A DNA stretch of 42,561 bases from Rhodobacterales bacterium HKCCE3408 (GCA_015689705.1 WVSN01000024.1:1-42561), one strand, 5' to 3'. Numbered from the stretch's first letter, positions 8,783-17,554 are shown. Made by a program: numbers and translations. Notes: a model not told the origin generated them from the sequence alone.

Positions 8783-8883
8783 CCGCGTTCCTCCAGTTCC
8801 GTCACGATCCGTGCCGCGATCGCGTCGGGCAGAGCGCTCTTGCCCGTGCCGGGTAACCCCGCGAGACAGACCATCCAGGCCAC
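8773..8883 (-). pseudogene. 36-codon Walker A ORF, probably remnant of a P-loop NTPase gene
   Basis: Between HMG-CoA lyase and the hydratase an open frame from GTG at 8883 to TGA at 8773 encodes 36 residues containing VCLAGLPGTGKSALPDAI, a full Walker A motif (GLPGTGKS) in a strand-loop-helix context, followed by IVTELEERGWR as in APS-kinase-like or other small P-loop kinases. It then ends, overlapping the hydratase ATG. Nothing after this resembles the rest of a kinase. It may be the stump left by a deletion that fused an NTPase start to the hydratase ribosome site, or a coupled micro-ORF. The motif is seen directly; the origin is inferred. Confidence 0.55.
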
Positions 8884-8884
8884 G

Positions 8885-9742
8885 TCATCCGTCCCGCAGC
8901 GTCCGCGCGACTTCGGTCGCCGCGCCGAGGACGGACACGTCGAGTCCGGTCTCGAAACCCCGGGCGGCCAGGTGCACGGCCAGCTCCTCGGTCGCCACGT
9001 TGCCCTTCGCCCCCGGCGCATACGGGCACCCCCCCAGTCCGCCGACCGACGCATCGAAAACGCGCAGCCCGCGGTCGAGCGAGACGTCCACGTTGTCGAG
9101 CGCGCGGCCGCTCGTGTCGTGGAAATGCCCGGCGAGCCGGTCGGCCGGTAACTCCTCCAGCACGGCGGCCAGCATCGCGTCCACCCGTTCGGGCCGGCCC
9201 CGGCCGATCGTGTCGCCAAGCGAGACTTCGTAGCATCCCAGGTCGCGCAGCGCGGCCACCACGCGCGCCACAGCATCGGGCGCGACCGGCCCGTCATAGG
9301 GGCAGTCGGTGACGCACGAGACATATCCCCGCATCGGCAGGTCCGCCGCCTTGGCCGCCGCCGCGACAGGCTCGAACCGGGCGAGGCTTTCGTCGATTGT
9401 CGCGTTGATATTGGCGCGGCTGAAGCCTTCCGACGCACTGGCGAAGATCGCGATCTCGTCGGCTTTCGCATCAACCGCGCGCTCGAAGCCGATCATGTTG
9501 GGCGTCAGCGCGGCGTAGGACACGCCCGGCCGGCGCGCGATCCCGGCCAGAACCTCCGCGCCATCGGCCATCTGCGGTACCCAGCGCGGGCTGACGAAGC
9601 TCGCCACTTCGATCCGCCGGTAGCCCGCGCGCGACAGCAGGTCGATCAGCGCGATCTTGCTCTGCGTCGGGATCATCTGCGGCTCGTTCTGCAGCCCGTC
9701 GCGCGGGCCGACCTCGAAGATCTCGACGGAATGGGATGTCAC
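8885..9742 (-). CDS. hydroxymethylglutaryl-CoA lyase
   Basis: Cleaves HMG-CoA to acetoacetate and acetyl-CoA, the last step of leucine degradation. A TIM-barrel enzyme of 285 residues with the N-terminal EVGPRDGLQNE, metal-binding H206-x-H208 (GHFHDTSG) and the HMG-CoA lyase signature GGLGGCPYAPGAKGN with catalytic C239. The start is GTG at 9742, which overlaps the GST stop codon as GTGA; the longer upstream frame only shadows the GST gene. It is part of the minus-strand run carboxylase alpha subunit, GST, lyase, hydratase. Confidence 0.94.
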   Translation of the reverse strand: MTSHSVEIFEVGPRDGLQNEPQMIPTQSKIALIDLLSRAGYRRIEVASFVSPRWVPQMADGAEVLAGIARRPGVSYAALTPNMIGFERAVDAKADEIAIFASASEGFSRANINATIDESLARFEPVAAAAKAADLPMRGYVSCVTDCPYDGPVAPDAVARVVAALRDLGCYEVSLGDTIGRGRPERVDAMLAAVLEELPADRLAGHFHDTSGRALDNVDVSLDRGLRVFDASVGGLGGCPYAPGAKGNVATEELAVHLAARGFETGLDVSVLGAATEVARTLRDG

Positions 9743-10392
9743 ACCGGCCACGGGTCGTAGAACTCCTTGCGGTAGAGCCGGTCCTCTCCGGCGGGCAGGC
9801 TGGCCCTGAACCCGGGGCGGTCGGTGATCCGCGCATACCAGGCGGCCAGATCGTCGTGAGCCTCCAGCCTTGCGAAGTGGCAGGCCATGTAGATCGCCTG
9901 GCCCACAGCGATGTCGGCAGCCGAAAAACCTGTGTCGAGCAGGTAGTCGCGCCCTTCGAGCCGCCCCTCGACCGCGTCGTAACATTTTCCGAGGCGGGCG
10001 GCTTCGAGCTTCATGACGATGGGAGAGCGCATGTGATCCTCGCGCAGTGCGATATGCTGCTGCGTCAGAGCTGCGGAATGCTGGCTGATCGTCTCGGCGA
10101 AATGGATCCAGGTCAGCCAGGCCGCCCGTTCCGGATCGCCCGGCGGCCGACCGAGACCGGTCTCGGGAAACCGCTCGCAGAGGATCTCGATCAGCGCACC
10201 GCTCTCGAAGTGGCGGTCGCCGTCAAGCTCCAGCGCCGGCACCCGGCCAGCCGGGTTGAGCGCGAGGTACTGCGCCGAACGCAGCGTCTTGTCGAACGGC
10301 CAGACATGCACGTCGAAGTCGACGCCCATCTCGTTCAAGAGCCACAGGATCCGCATCGAACGGCTTTCCGGCACGTGGTGCAGCGTGATCAT
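9739..10392 (-). CDS. glutathione S-transferase family protein
   Basis: A 217-residue GST: the thioredoxin-like N-terminal half contains HHVPESRSMRILWLLNE (4-20), NPAGRVPALELDG (about 46-58) with the cis-proline, and ESGALIEIL (63-71) for the glutathione gamma-glutamyl contact; the rest is the all-helical domain with DYLLDTGFSAADIAVG. It overlaps the carboxylase alpha gene (ATGA) and the lyase gene (GTGA). GSTs commonly sit in rhodobacterial acyl-CoA catabolic operons; the substrate here is unknown. Confidence 0.9.
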   Translation of the reverse strand: MITLHHVPESRSMRILWLLNEMGVDFDVHVWPFDKTLRSAQYLALNPAGRVPALELDGDRHFESGALIEILCERFPETGLGRPPGDPERAAWLTWIHFAETISQHSAALTQQHIALREDHMRSPIVMKLEAARLGKCYDAVEGRLEGRDYLLDTGFSAADIAVGQAIYMACHFARLEAHDDLAAWYARITDRPGFRASLPAGEDRLYRKEFYDPWPV

Positions 10393-12323
10393 GGGGCGTC
10401 CTCCTCCAGCGCGATCAGGGCCATCCCGGCCTCGACCTGCGTGCCCGCCGCGGCAAGCACTTCGGCCACGATCCCGTCGCGGCCCGCGCGCAGCGTATGT
10501 TCCATCTTCATCGCCTCGAGGATTGCCAGCCGGTCGCCGGCCGACACCATGTCGCCCGCCTTGACGAAGACCGCCTTCACCAGCCCCGGCATCGGTGCCT
10601 CGATCCGGCCCGCGGCCGCGGCGGCCCCGGCAACGGCCAGCGGGTCGTGCAGCGTGAAATGATAGTTGTTGCACCAGAAGACCGAGACGCCGGCCGCGTG
10701 CCGCACCACCTCAGCCGCAACAGGCACGCCGTCGATCCGCCAGCCCGCCTCGCGCGTCACCTCGTGCACCGCGTCGCCCACCGTCACGCGATAGCGCCCA
10801 GGACCGAGCGGCTCGACCGGGACATCGAGCATCTCGTCATGATAGCCGAACCGCGCCGTCTGCCGCAGTGGCGCCCAGAGGTGGAAGCCCTGCAACCGCT
10901 CCGCCCGGTCGAGCCCGAGCACTCCGAGGGCGGCCAGCGCCCGCGTCCGGCTGCACGCCACCGGCTCGTCGGCCAGCGCCGCCAGGTCCCGGTCGATCAG
11001 CCCGGTATCGACATCGCCCGCTGCAAACCCCTCGTGTTGCGTCAGCTTGCGCAGGAAGGCGAGGTTCGTGACCGATCCGGCAACCTGCGTGTCTTCAAGC
11101 GCCCGCGTCAGCTTTGCCAGCGCCACGTCGCGCGTGGCCCCATGGGTAATGATCTTCGCAATCATCGGGTCGTAGAACGGGCTGATCGTGTCGCCGGGCC
11201 GGACGCCGGTATCGGCCCGCGCAGCTTCGGGGAAATGCAGGTGCGCCAGCGTGCCCGTCGCCGGCAGGAACCCCTTCGGCACGTCCTCGGCATAAAGCCG
11301 CGCCTCGAAGGCGTGGCCGGTAATTTTCAGATCCTCCTGCCGCGCCGGCAGCGCCTCACCCGCCGCAACGCGCAGCTGCCATTCGACCAGATCGACGCCG
11401 GTGATCGCCTCGGTCACCGGATGCTCGACCTGCAGCCGCGTGTTCATCTCCATGAAATAGAACCGGTCGGGCCGCAGACCTTCGGAGGCATCGACGATGA
11501 ACTCCACCGTCCCCGCCCCGCGATAGCCGATCGCCTCGGCCGCGCGCACCGCCGCGGCCCCCATCTCGGCCCGCATCCCGGGCGTCATGCCGGGCGCGGG
11601 CGCCTCCTCGATCACCTTCTGGTGCCGCCGCTGAAGCGAACAGTCCCGTTCGAAAAGATGCACCGCGCGGGTCCCGTCGCCGAAGACCTGCACCTCGATG
11701 TGGCGCGGCTTCTCGACGAATTTCTCGATCAGCACGGCGTCATTGCCGAACGCCGTCGCCGCCTCGCCACGGGCGGAGGCCAGTGCCTCGGCGAAGTCGT
11801 CGGCGGCCATGACCTTACGCATCCCCTTGCCGCCACCGCCGGCCACCGCCTTGATCAGGACCGGGTAGCCGATCGCATCCGCCGCCCCGGCCAGGTGCTC
11901 GGGATCCTGGTTGGCGCCGTGATAGCCCGGCACGACCGGCACGCCGGCCGTCTCCATCAGCGCCTTGGCAGCGTCCTTCAGCCCCATCGCGCGGATCGCG
12001 TCGGCCGACGGGCCGATGAAGACCAGCCCCGCCACCTCCACGGCCTCGACGAAATCCGGGTTCTCCGAGAGGAAGCCATAGCCCGGATGGATCGCCTCCG
12101 CGCCCGTCTCCTGCGCCGCGGCGATGATCGCCTCGCCGCGCAGGTAGCTCTCCGCCGGCCGCGGACCGCCGATCCGGACGGCCGTATCCGCCATCGCGAC
12201 ATGCATCGCCGTCGCGTCCGCATCGGAATAGACCGCGACCGTGCCGACACCCATCGCGCGGGCCGTGCGGATCACGCGGACGGCAATCTCGCCCCGGTTG
12301 GCGATCAGGATCCTGCGAAACAT
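10389..12323 (-). CDS. mccA: methylcrotonyl-CoA carboxylase, biotin-containing alpha subunit
   Basis: Carboxylates the biotin used to convert 3-methylcrotonyl-CoA to 3-methylglutaconyl-CoA. The 644-residue chain has the biotin carboxylase domain at 1-445 (FRRILIANRGEIAVRVIRTA at 2-21, the ATP-grasp loop AGGGGKGM, and EMNTRLQVEHPVTE), a middle region, and a C-terminal biotinyl domain with EAMKMEH, biotinylated lysine K606. Pairing with the beta subunit at 13270 and the isovaleryl-CoA dehydrogenase identifies it as MCC and not acetyl- or propionyl-CoA carboxylase. Its start overlaps the end of the preceding small gene by 19 bases. Confidence 0.93.
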   Translation of the reverse strand: MFRRILIANRGEIAVRVIRTARAMGVGTVAVYSDADATAMHVAMADTAVRIGGPRPAESYLRGEAIIAAAQETGAEAIHPGYGFLSENPDFVEAVEVAGLVFIGPSADAIRAMGLKDAAKALMETAGVPVVPGYHGANQDPEHLAGAADAIGYPVLIKAVAGGGGKGMRKVMAADDFAEALASARGEAATAFGNDAVLIEKFVEKPRHIEVQVFGDGTRAVHLFERDCSLQRRHQKVIEEAPAPGMTPGMRAEMGAAAVRAAEAIGYRGAGTVEFIVDASEGLRPDRFYFMEMNTRLQVEHPVTEAITGVDLVEWQLRVAAGEALPARQEDLKITGHAFEARLYAEDVPKGFLPATGTLAHLHFPEAARADTGVRPGDTISPFYDPMIAKIITHGATRDVALAKLTRALEDTQVAGSVTNLAFLRKLTQHEGFAAGDVDTGLIDRDLAALADEPVACSRTRALAALGVLGLDRAERLQGFHLWAPLRQTARFGYHDEMLDVPVEPLGPGRYRVTVGDAVHEVTREAGWRIDGVPVAAEVVRHAAGVSVFWCNNYHFTLHDPLAVAGAAAAAGRIEAPMPGLVKAVFVKAGDMVSAGDRLAILEAMKMEHTLRAGRDGIVAEVLAAAGTQVEAGMALIALEEDAP

Positions 12324-12793
12324 GGCGACCCTCCTGTCAGCCGCACCAGAACCGGCGGATTACCCCCCGATCCGCCATCATGCACGTCGTCGAAGATGTA
12401 ACGGTCGGCCAGCAACTCCGCCGGCGCCAGCGCCCGTTCGACCTTCGTGGCCGCGCCCTCGTCCCCGGACCAGCAGGAAAACAGGAGCGCTTCGGGATCC
12501 AGTGCGACGGCCGCTGCCGCGATCTCCCTCAGCCTGGCATAGGCCCCGCGCCGCGCGCCCGCCTCCGGGTCGTCAGCCGCCTCCGGATCCTCCCACGGCA
12601 GCGCCCGGTCGAGGAAGATGCAAGAGCAGTTCCACCCCGTGGGCACCCGGTCGCAGATGACGGCCACATGTGCCTTGTCCGCCAGCGCGGTCGGCACCGT
12701 CCCGACCCGCGGGTCCAGCCCGATCGCACCGATGGCCACGTCCGAGAACCCGGCCACCGGCGCATCCGTCCCGAGATAGACGCTCAGGCACAT
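12305..12793 (-). CDS. hypothetical protein between MCC subunit genes
   Basis: A 162-residue soluble protein starting MCLSVYLGTDAPVAGFSD. No family is recognised. It has scattered cysteines (VICDRVPTGWNCSC, then FSCWSGDEG), a central acidic stretch (EDPEAADDPEAG) and no signal peptide or membrane helix. The start at 12793 has a GGGGGA nine bases upstream. It lies 14 bases after the ASCH gene, and its last 19 bases overlap the start of mccA, so it is transcribed with the leucine genes and probably coupled to mccA translation. Function unknown. Confidence 0.75.
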   Translation of the reverse strand: MCLSVYLGTDAPVAGFSDVAIGAIGLDPRVGTVPTALADKAHVAVICDRVPTGWNCSCIFLDRALPWEDPEAADDPEAGARRGAYARLREIAAAAVALDPEALLFSCWSGDEGAATKVERALAPAELLADRYIFDDVHDGGSGGNPPVLVRLTGGSPCFAGS

Positions 12794-12806
12794 GCGCGTT
12801 CCCCCG

Positions 12807-13232
12807 TCATGCCAGGTCCTCCACCAGCCGGAACCGCTGGCAGACCAGCTCCATCTCCGGATCCCACCCCCCATTGCGCTCGAAATACCGCCGGTGGCCC
12901 GCCTGCCATCCGGCCAGGTCGTCGTCCTCGCCTTCCGACAGCGCGAAATCCGCGTCGACATCGCAGAACCGCCGCACCGTCACCTCCGTCAGCTCAATCA
13001 CGACAGCCGGCTTCCCGTCCCAGTCGAGGATCACGTCGCACCGGCCCGCCACCGGCATCGGCCAGCCCTCGGCCTCGTATTGCCGGAGCGAACCGCAGGT
13101 CGCGGTCTTTGTCCCCGCCCGCACCAGCGCCAGCAATTCGTCACTGAGCTCCCGGTTGTCGCCGAAGCTGAACGAGTCTGCGCCGGGATAGCGCGTCAGC
13201 AGGTCATCGAGGGAAACCGCCATGTCCTTCAT
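12807..13232 (-). CDS. ASCH domain protein
   Basis: A 141-residue protein of the ASCH/PUA-like fold. The family motif GxKxxT appears as AGTKTATCG with K42, followed by the beta-barrel phrases DVILDWDGKPAVVIELTEV and FALSEGEDDDLAGWQAGHRRYF. Members bind or hydrolyse modified nucleosides or bind RNA; YqfB is an amidohydrolase for N4-acetylcytidine. The specific activity here is not known. The start codon (13232) lies within a copy of the short repeat at 13226-13248, whose GGAGAAAG serves as the ribosome site; an ATG three codons later is an alternative. Confidence 0.88.
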   Translation of the reverse strand: MKDMAVSLDDLLTRYPGADSFSFGDNRELSDELLALVRAGTKTATCGSLRQYEAEGWPMPVAGRCDVILDWDGKPAVVIELTEVTVRRFCDVDADFALSEGEDDDLAGWQAGHRRYFERNGGWDPEMELVCQRFRLVEDLA

Positions 13233-13248
13233 CTTTCTCCAAATACTC
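13226..13248. repeat. short interspersed repeat, copy 1
   Basis: These 23 bases match 25732-25754 at 22 positions; the core is CTTTC(T/C)CCAAATACTC. This copy lies between the MCC beta and ASCH genes and includes the ASCH start codon and ribosome site on the minus strand. Confidence 0.7.
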
Positions 13249-13269
13249 CTGCAACGCCGATACCGGGCG

Positions 13270-14874
13270 TCACATCCGGAAGACCCCGAACCGGGTCTCC
13301 TCGATGGGTGCGTTCAGGGCCGCCGACAGCGACAGGAACAGCACCTCGCGGGTCTTCCGGGGGTCCACCACCCCGTCGTCCCAGAGTCGCGCGCTGGCGT
13401 AGAGCGGATGCGACTGCCGCTCGAACATCTCGATCGTCGGGCGCTTGAATTCGGCCTCTTCCTCGGCGCTCCAGTCCTCGCCCGCCCGCTCCATCGCGTC
13501 GCGCTTCACGGTCGCGAGCACGCCGGCAGCCTGCGGCCCGCCCATCACGCTGATCCGCGAATTGGGCCAGGTCCAGAGGAAGCGCGGCGAATAGGCCCGG
13601 CCCGCCATGCCGTAATTGCCCGCCCCGAAGGACCCGCCGACCAGCATCGTGATCTTCGGCACCGAGGTCGTCGCGACCGCGGTCACCATCTTCGCGCCGT
13701 GCCGCGCGATCCCCTCGTTCTCGTATTTCCGCCCGACCATGAAGCCGGTGATGTTCTGCAGGAAGATCAGAGGGATGCGCCGCTGGCTGCACAATTCCAC
13801 GAAATGCGCCGCCTTCTGTGCGCTCTCCGAGAACAGGACGCCGTTATTCGCCACGATGCCGACCGGGCAGCCCATGACATGGGCGAACCCGGTCACGATG
13901 GTCTCGCCGAAACGCGGCTTGAACTCGTCGAGGCGCGAGCCGTCCACCACGCGGGCGATCACCTCGCGGATGTCGTAGGGCGTCGACAGGCTCGGCGGCA
14001 CCACGTCGAGGATCTCGTCGGGGTCGTAGGCCGGATCCTCCGGCGTCTGCCAGAGCACGCTGTCGGGCTTCGACCCGTTGAGCGAGCGCACCGCCCGCCG
14101 CGCCAGCGCCAGCGCATGGGCATCGTCCTCGGCGAGGTAATCGGCCACGCCGGACAGCCGCGTATGCACGTCGCCGCCGCCCAGGTCCTCCGCGCTCACC
14201 ACCTCGCCCGTCGCCGCCTTCACCAGCGGCGGGCCGGCGAGGAAGATCGTCCCCTGGTCCTTCACGATGATCGTGACGTCCGACATGGCCGGCACGTAGG
14301 CCCCGCCGGCGGTACAGCTTCCCATCACCACGGCGATCTGCGCGATGCCCTTCGCGCTCATCTGCGCCTGGTTGTAGAAAATCCGGCCGAAATGGTCGCG
14401 GTCGGGAAAGACCTCATCCTGGTTCGGCAGGTTCGCCCCACCGCTATCCACAAGATATACACACGGCAGTCCACAGGCCTCGGCGATCTCCTGCGCCCGC
14501 AAGTGCTTCTTCACGGTGACCGGGTAATAGGTCCCGCCCTTCACGGTCGCGTCGTTGCAGACGACCATGACCTCGCGCCCCTCGACCCGGCCGACGCCGG
14601 CAATGACGCCGGCACAGGGCGCGTCGCCGCGATACATTCCGTGGCCGGCCGTTGCGCCGACCTCAAGGAAGGGACTCCCTGGATCGAGCAGGTTCGCCAC
14701 CCGCTCCCGCGGCAGCATCTTGCCCCGCGCAACATGCCGCTCCCGCGCCCGCTCGCCGCCGCCCGCGGCTGCCGCCGCAGCGGCCTCCGCGATCTCCTGA
14801 AGCGCCGCCAGATGCGCCGCCCGGTTCGCCCGCGCCTCTTCGGATCCCGGCAGGAACCCCGATTGCAGCTTCAT
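13270..14874 (-). CDS. mccB: methylcrotonyl-CoA carboxylase, carboxyltransferase beta subunit
   Basis: Moves CO2 from carboxybiotin to 3-methylcrotonyl-CoA. The 534-residue chain has two crotonase-type carboxyltransferase halves: the N half carries [31 protein letters not shown] and [15 protein letters not shown]; the C half carries [12 protein letters not shown] and [20 protein letters not shown]. The [11 protein letters not shown] phrase fits MCC beta better than propionyl-CoA carboxylase. GGAGAG precedes the ATG. It is separated from mccA by the ASCH and hypothetical genes, a less common arrangement. Confidence 0.94.
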   Translation of the reverse strand: MKLQSGFLPGSEEARANRAAHLAALQEIAEAAAAAAAGGGERARERHVARGKMLPRERVANLLDPGSPFLEVGATAGHGMYRGDAPCAGVIAGVGRVEGREVMVVCNDATVKGGTYYPVTVKKHLRAQEIAEACGLPCVYLVDSGGANLPNQDEVFPDRDHFGRIFYNQAQMSAKGIAQIAVVMGSCTAGGAYVPAMSDVTIIVKDQGTIFLAGPPLVKAATGEVVSAEDLGGGDVHTRLSGVADYLAEDDAHALALARRAVRSLNGSKPDSVLWQTPEDPAYDPDEILDVVPPSLSTPYDIREVIARVVDGSRLDEFKPRFGETIVTGFAHVMGCPVGIVANNGVLFSESAQKAAHFVELCSQRRIPLIFLQNITGFMVGRKYENEGIARHGAKMVTAVATTSVPKITMLVGGSFGAGNYGMAGRAYSPRFLWTWPNSRISVMGGPQAAGVLATVKRDAMERAGEDWSAEEEAEFKRPTIEMFERQSHPLYASARLWDDGVVDPRKTREVLFLSLSAALNAPIEETRFGVFRM

Positions 14875-14901
14875 CGCCGTCTCTCCATCATCACGACCGC
14901 A

Positions 14902-15480
14902 TCATCCCCTCTCCGGCCGCATCATCGGCTGCGGCGCGGGCGGCTCTCCGACCCAGCCCGCCTCGACCGCCGGCCCGACCGCGCCGAGCATCCGGGCGAG
15001 CTTCCAGGCCGAGACCGCGCCCGCCAGTGCCGCGCCCGATTGCTGCGCCTCGCACCACGCCGTCCAGAGCCGTTCGGCCCCGTCGCAATCCGGCCCGGCG
15101 CTGCCGCCATGGGCCAGCGCGTAGAGTTGCGGATAAAGCGCGTCCGACCAGATACCATCCCGCCCCGCGACGTCGCCGGGCTCGGGCAGTGCCGCCAGCA
15201 CCTCCGCGCGCATAGCGTCCTCTTCAGCGGCGAGCGCGTTCTGACAGGGCACCCGGTCTTCCATCAGGTCGCAGGTGACGATCCGGGCATTGCCGCAGAC
15301 GATCACCCGGTCCTGCCGCAGCAGGTCGATCTCGACCCGGCTGATCGGCAGGTCGACGCGCGAAGCTTCGGCTTCGAACCGGGCGATCACGCGCGCCATG
15401 CAGGTCCCGAACTGCGACGGATCCTCGGCTGCCGCGGGTCCCGCAAGAAGGGACAGAAGGACAAGCGCGAGAAGCCTCAT
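14902..15480 (-). CDS. secreted hypothetical protein
   Basis: A 192-residue protein with a clear signal peptide (MRLLALVLLSLLAGPAAAED, cleavage near 18-19), so probably periplasmic. The mature part has paired cysteines (VIVCGNARIVTCDL, RVPCQNAL, GPDCDGAERLWTAWCE). No family is recognised. Its ATG overlaps the stop of the preceding DUF1311 gene (ATGA); the first part of the longer reading frame belongs to that gene's shadow. It closes a set of three coupled secreted proteins embedded in the leucine cluster. Confidence 0.8.
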   Translation of the reverse strand: MRLLALVLLSLLAGPAAAEDPSQFGTCMARVIARFEAEASRVDLPISRVEIDLLRQDRVIVCGNARIVTCDLMEDRVPCQNALAAEEDAMRAEVLAALPEPGDVAGRDGIWSDALYPQLYALAHGGSAGPDCDGAERLWTAWCEAQQSGAALAGAVSAWKLARMLGAVGPAVEAGWVGEPPAPQPMMRPERG

Positions 15481-15983
15481 TCCGCGCCCCGCAGGTAGGA
15501 TTCGAGGTGCAGCGTCTGCTCGGCCGTCGTGGTCAGAAGGCAGGCCGCCTCGGCCGGGCCGCCGCCGGTCCCGCCGCCCCACTGGCTGCGCTCATGCGCG
15601 CATTTCGCGTCGCGGAACGGGATCCAGACGCGCTGCATCTCGCGCAGCGCCTCAGCCATCGAGGGCGGCGCGTAAGTCGTCCCGTCATACTCCGCGTCGT
15701 CGGCCTCGTGCTGCGCCATAAGCCGCCCGTAAACCGCGTTCAGCCGCGCGTCCCAGTATTCGTACTCGGCCCAGGTGCAGGCCCCCATGCCGACGGTCGA
15801 ATAGCCGCCTTCGGTATCTTCGATGCAGGCATCGGCCGACATGCCCGCGCATTGCAGAAGCGGCCCGCCGGCCGCCCCAGCGGCGGACAGGCAGGCCTCG
15901 GTCGCGTCGGGGCTGAACACAAGCTCCTGCGCCGAGGCGGGAGCAGCCAGCGCGAGGCCGAAGATGACGGCAAAGCCCCTCAT
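15477..15983 (-). CDS. secreted DUF1311 (LprI-like) protein
   Basis: A 168-residue protein: signal peptide MRGFAVIFGLALAAPASAQ, then a DUF1311/LprI-type domain with the usual order of features, two early cysteines (DACIEDTEG, MGACTWAEYEYWDARLNAVY), the helix LREMQRVWIPFRDAKC and a final GGG...CLLTTTAEQTLHLESYL. Mycobacterial LprI inhibits lysozyme; most family members are uncharacterised. The start at 15983 (MRGF) is chosen because it forms an ATGA overlap with the previous gene and begins the signal peptide; the ATG five codons earlier is possible. Paralogous to the gene at 15980-16480. Confidence 0.87.
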   Translation of the reverse strand: MRGFAVIFGLALAAPASAQELVFSPDATEACLSAAGAAGGPLLQCAGMSADACIEDTEGGYSTVGMGACTWAEYEYWDARLNAVYGRLMAQHEADDAEYDGTTYAPPSMAEALREMQRVWIPFRDAKCAHERSQWGGGTGGGPAEAACLLTTTAEQTLHLESYLRGAE

Positions 15984-16480
15984 CCGCCCCAGCTCCATTG
16001 CAGCCGTTCGAGCTCCAGCGCGCGGGTCGCGTTCACCTGCAGCCGGCAGCTTCCGGCGATCGGCCCGCGGATCGTCCCGCCAAGGAACGGCGCGACCTCG
16101 AAATTGCAGACCCGGTCGCGATAGGCGCGCCAGAGTGCCTGCATCTCGGTGAGCATCGGCACCGTCGCCGGAACGATCAGCCCGTTCCCGGCATCCGTCC
16201 CGGCATATTGCGCATCGAACTCCGCCGCTGCAGCTTGCAGCTCGGCATAGACCGTGTCGATCCGCCCCTGCCAGAAGTCCACCTCGCCCGCGTTGCAGGC
16301 GATGATGTCGAGCGTCGTCTCGTTCGGCAGCGCCGCGCGGCAGGACGCGGCCGCAGCGCCGATGCAGGTCGCGGGCTCAGCGTCGCTGGCAAGGCACGCC
16401 TCGACCGGAGCATCCGAATAGGGCGGCTCCTGCGCCGAAGCCGGCGCGGCCAACAGCATAAAAAGCGCCAGCGCCCTCAC
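15980..16480 (-). CDS. secreted DUF1311 (LprI-like) protein
   Basis: A 166-residue protein with signal peptide MRALALFMLLAAPASAQE and a DUF1311-type domain: CIGAAAASC, LDIIACNAGEVDFWQGRIDTVYAEL, MLTEMQALWRAYRDRVC and GGTIRGPIAGSCRLQVNATRALELERL. It shares layout and key residues with the next gene, so the pair looks like a tandem duplication that has diverged. It overlaps the flavodoxin-fold gene before it and its paralog after it, both by ATGA. Expected location is the periplasm; lysozyme-inhibitor-like function is a possibility from the family, not shown here. Confidence 0.87.
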   Translation of the reverse strand: MRALALFMLLAAPASAQEPPYSDAPVEACLASDAEPATCIGAAAASCRAALPNETTLDIIACNAGEVDFWQGRIDTVYAELQAAAAEFDAQYAGTDAGNGLIVPATVPMLTEMQALWRAYRDRVCNFEVAPFLGGTIRGPIAGSCRLQVNATRALELERLQWSWGG

Positions 16481-17196
16481 GCCCGGTACTCCGGGTTTTC
16501 ATAGTCGAACCGGCAGCCGGCCTTCCACGCGGTGCGGTCGTTGCCTTCGTTCGGATATCCCCCGGCCGCCTTCAGCATCCGCGCGAGATGCATTAGGTTC
16601 CACGTCATGATCGTCGTGTTCCGCTGCGTGAAGTCGTTGTCGAAGCCGATCTTTCCGCCATGCCCGTCGTCGTCGCCGTAGGACGGCCCCGGACCTGCCT
16701 CGCCGATCCAGCCGCAATCGGCCTGCGGCGGAATCGTGTAGCCCAGATGCCCGAGCGCGTAGCAGATCGTCATCGCGGCGTGCTTGATCCCGTCCTCGTT
16801 GCCGGTGACGACGCAGCCCCCGACCTTGCCGTAGAAGATCGACTGGCCGTGGTCGTTCAACATGCCAGACATCCCGTAAAGCCGCTCGATCAGCACGCGG
16901 CAGACGGAGCTTTCCTCACCGAGCCAGAGCGGCGTGCCGACGACCAGGATCTCGGCCGCCTGCACCTTCTCCCACAGCTTCGGCCAGTCGTCCCGGCTCC
17001 AGCCGTGCTCGGTCATGTCGGGATAGACGCCGGGCGGCACCTCATGGCTCAGCATATGGACATGCTCGACCGCGACACCCTGCTTTTCCATGATGTCCGA
17101 CGAGGCCCGGAGCAGCAGCCGCGTATGGCTCTCCGTCGGCTCGCGCTTCAGCGACGTGTTCACGAACAGCGCCTTGAGGTCAGAGAAATCGGTCAT
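16477..17196 (-). CDS. flavodoxin-fold NAD(P)H-dependent oxidoreductase
   Basis: A 239-residue flavoprotein of the NADPH-dependent FMN reductase group. The N-terminal strand and phosphate-binding loop read LKALFVNTSLKREPTESHTRLLL (8-30), followed by EILVVGTPLWLGEESSVCRVLIERL and GKVGGCVVTGNEDGIKHA, where FMN and substrate contacts fall in this fold. No signal peptide, so cytoplasmic. It overlaps the first DUF1311 gene by ATGA, and GGGAG precedes its ATG. The electron acceptor is unknown; a quinone or flavin reductase role is possible. Confidence 0.87.
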   Translation of the reverse strand: MTDFSDLKALFVNTSLKREPTESHTRLLLRASSDIMEKQGVAVEHVHMLSHEVPPGVYPDMTEHGWSRDDWPKLWEKVQAAEILVVGTPLWLGEESSVCRVLIERLYGMSGMLNDHGQSIFYGKVGGCVVTGNEDGIKHAAMTICYALGHLGYTIPPQADCGWIGEAGPGPSYGDDDGHGGKIGFDNDFTQRNTTIMTWNLMHLARMLKAAGGYPNEGNDRTAWKAGCRFDYENPEYRA

Positions 17197-17263
17197 GTCG
17201 AAAGCTCCCGGGAAATGAAATTCCCGTCCAGCATCGCAGCCCGTGGCGCTCCCGGATACCCCT

Positions 17264-17551
17264 TCATGCGCCGTCCTCCGCGACCTCGACCGGCCGTCCG
17301 TCGCGGCCGAGCGGATAGGCGAAGCGCCCGGCCTCGCCGTCGCAATAGACCGTGATCCAGGCCGGCGGCGGCCCCGGCCGGGCGAGGCAGTCGGTCATCT
17401 CGCCGCCCGTTTCGGCCACGTAATCCCGCGCAACCGCCGCGATCGCCTCGGTCTCCGTCGGCGGCAGGCTGGCCCGGCCCCAGAACAGCCCGCCGACCAC
17501 CGCCGCGGCGCCAAGCGCGATCAGAAGCGCGGTATCGGGCCGGAGGCGCAT
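17264..17551 (-). CDS. small membrane-anchored hypothetical protein
   Basis: A 95-residue protein with an N-terminal membrane helix or uncleaved signal (TALLIALGAAAVVGGLFWGRA, about 7-27) and a short periplasmic-looking domain with two cysteines (MTDCLARPG, ITVYCDGEAGRFAYPLG) that could form a disulfide. It starts three bases after the isovaleryl-CoA dehydrogenase stop, so it belongs to that transcript. No family is recognised. Confidence 0.75.
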   Translation of the reverse strand: MRLRPDTALLIALGAAAVVGGLFWGRASLPPTETEAIAAVARDYVAETGGEMTDCLARPGPPPAWITVYCDGEAGRFAYPLGRDGRPVEVAEDGA

Positions 17552-17554
17552 CGC

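Noticed and set aside
6464-9151. An 895-codon plus-strand open frame across the ligase, hydratase and lyase genes
   Set aside because: A shadow of minus-strand genes with clear motifs; Arg/Gly/Asp-rich translation without domain features.
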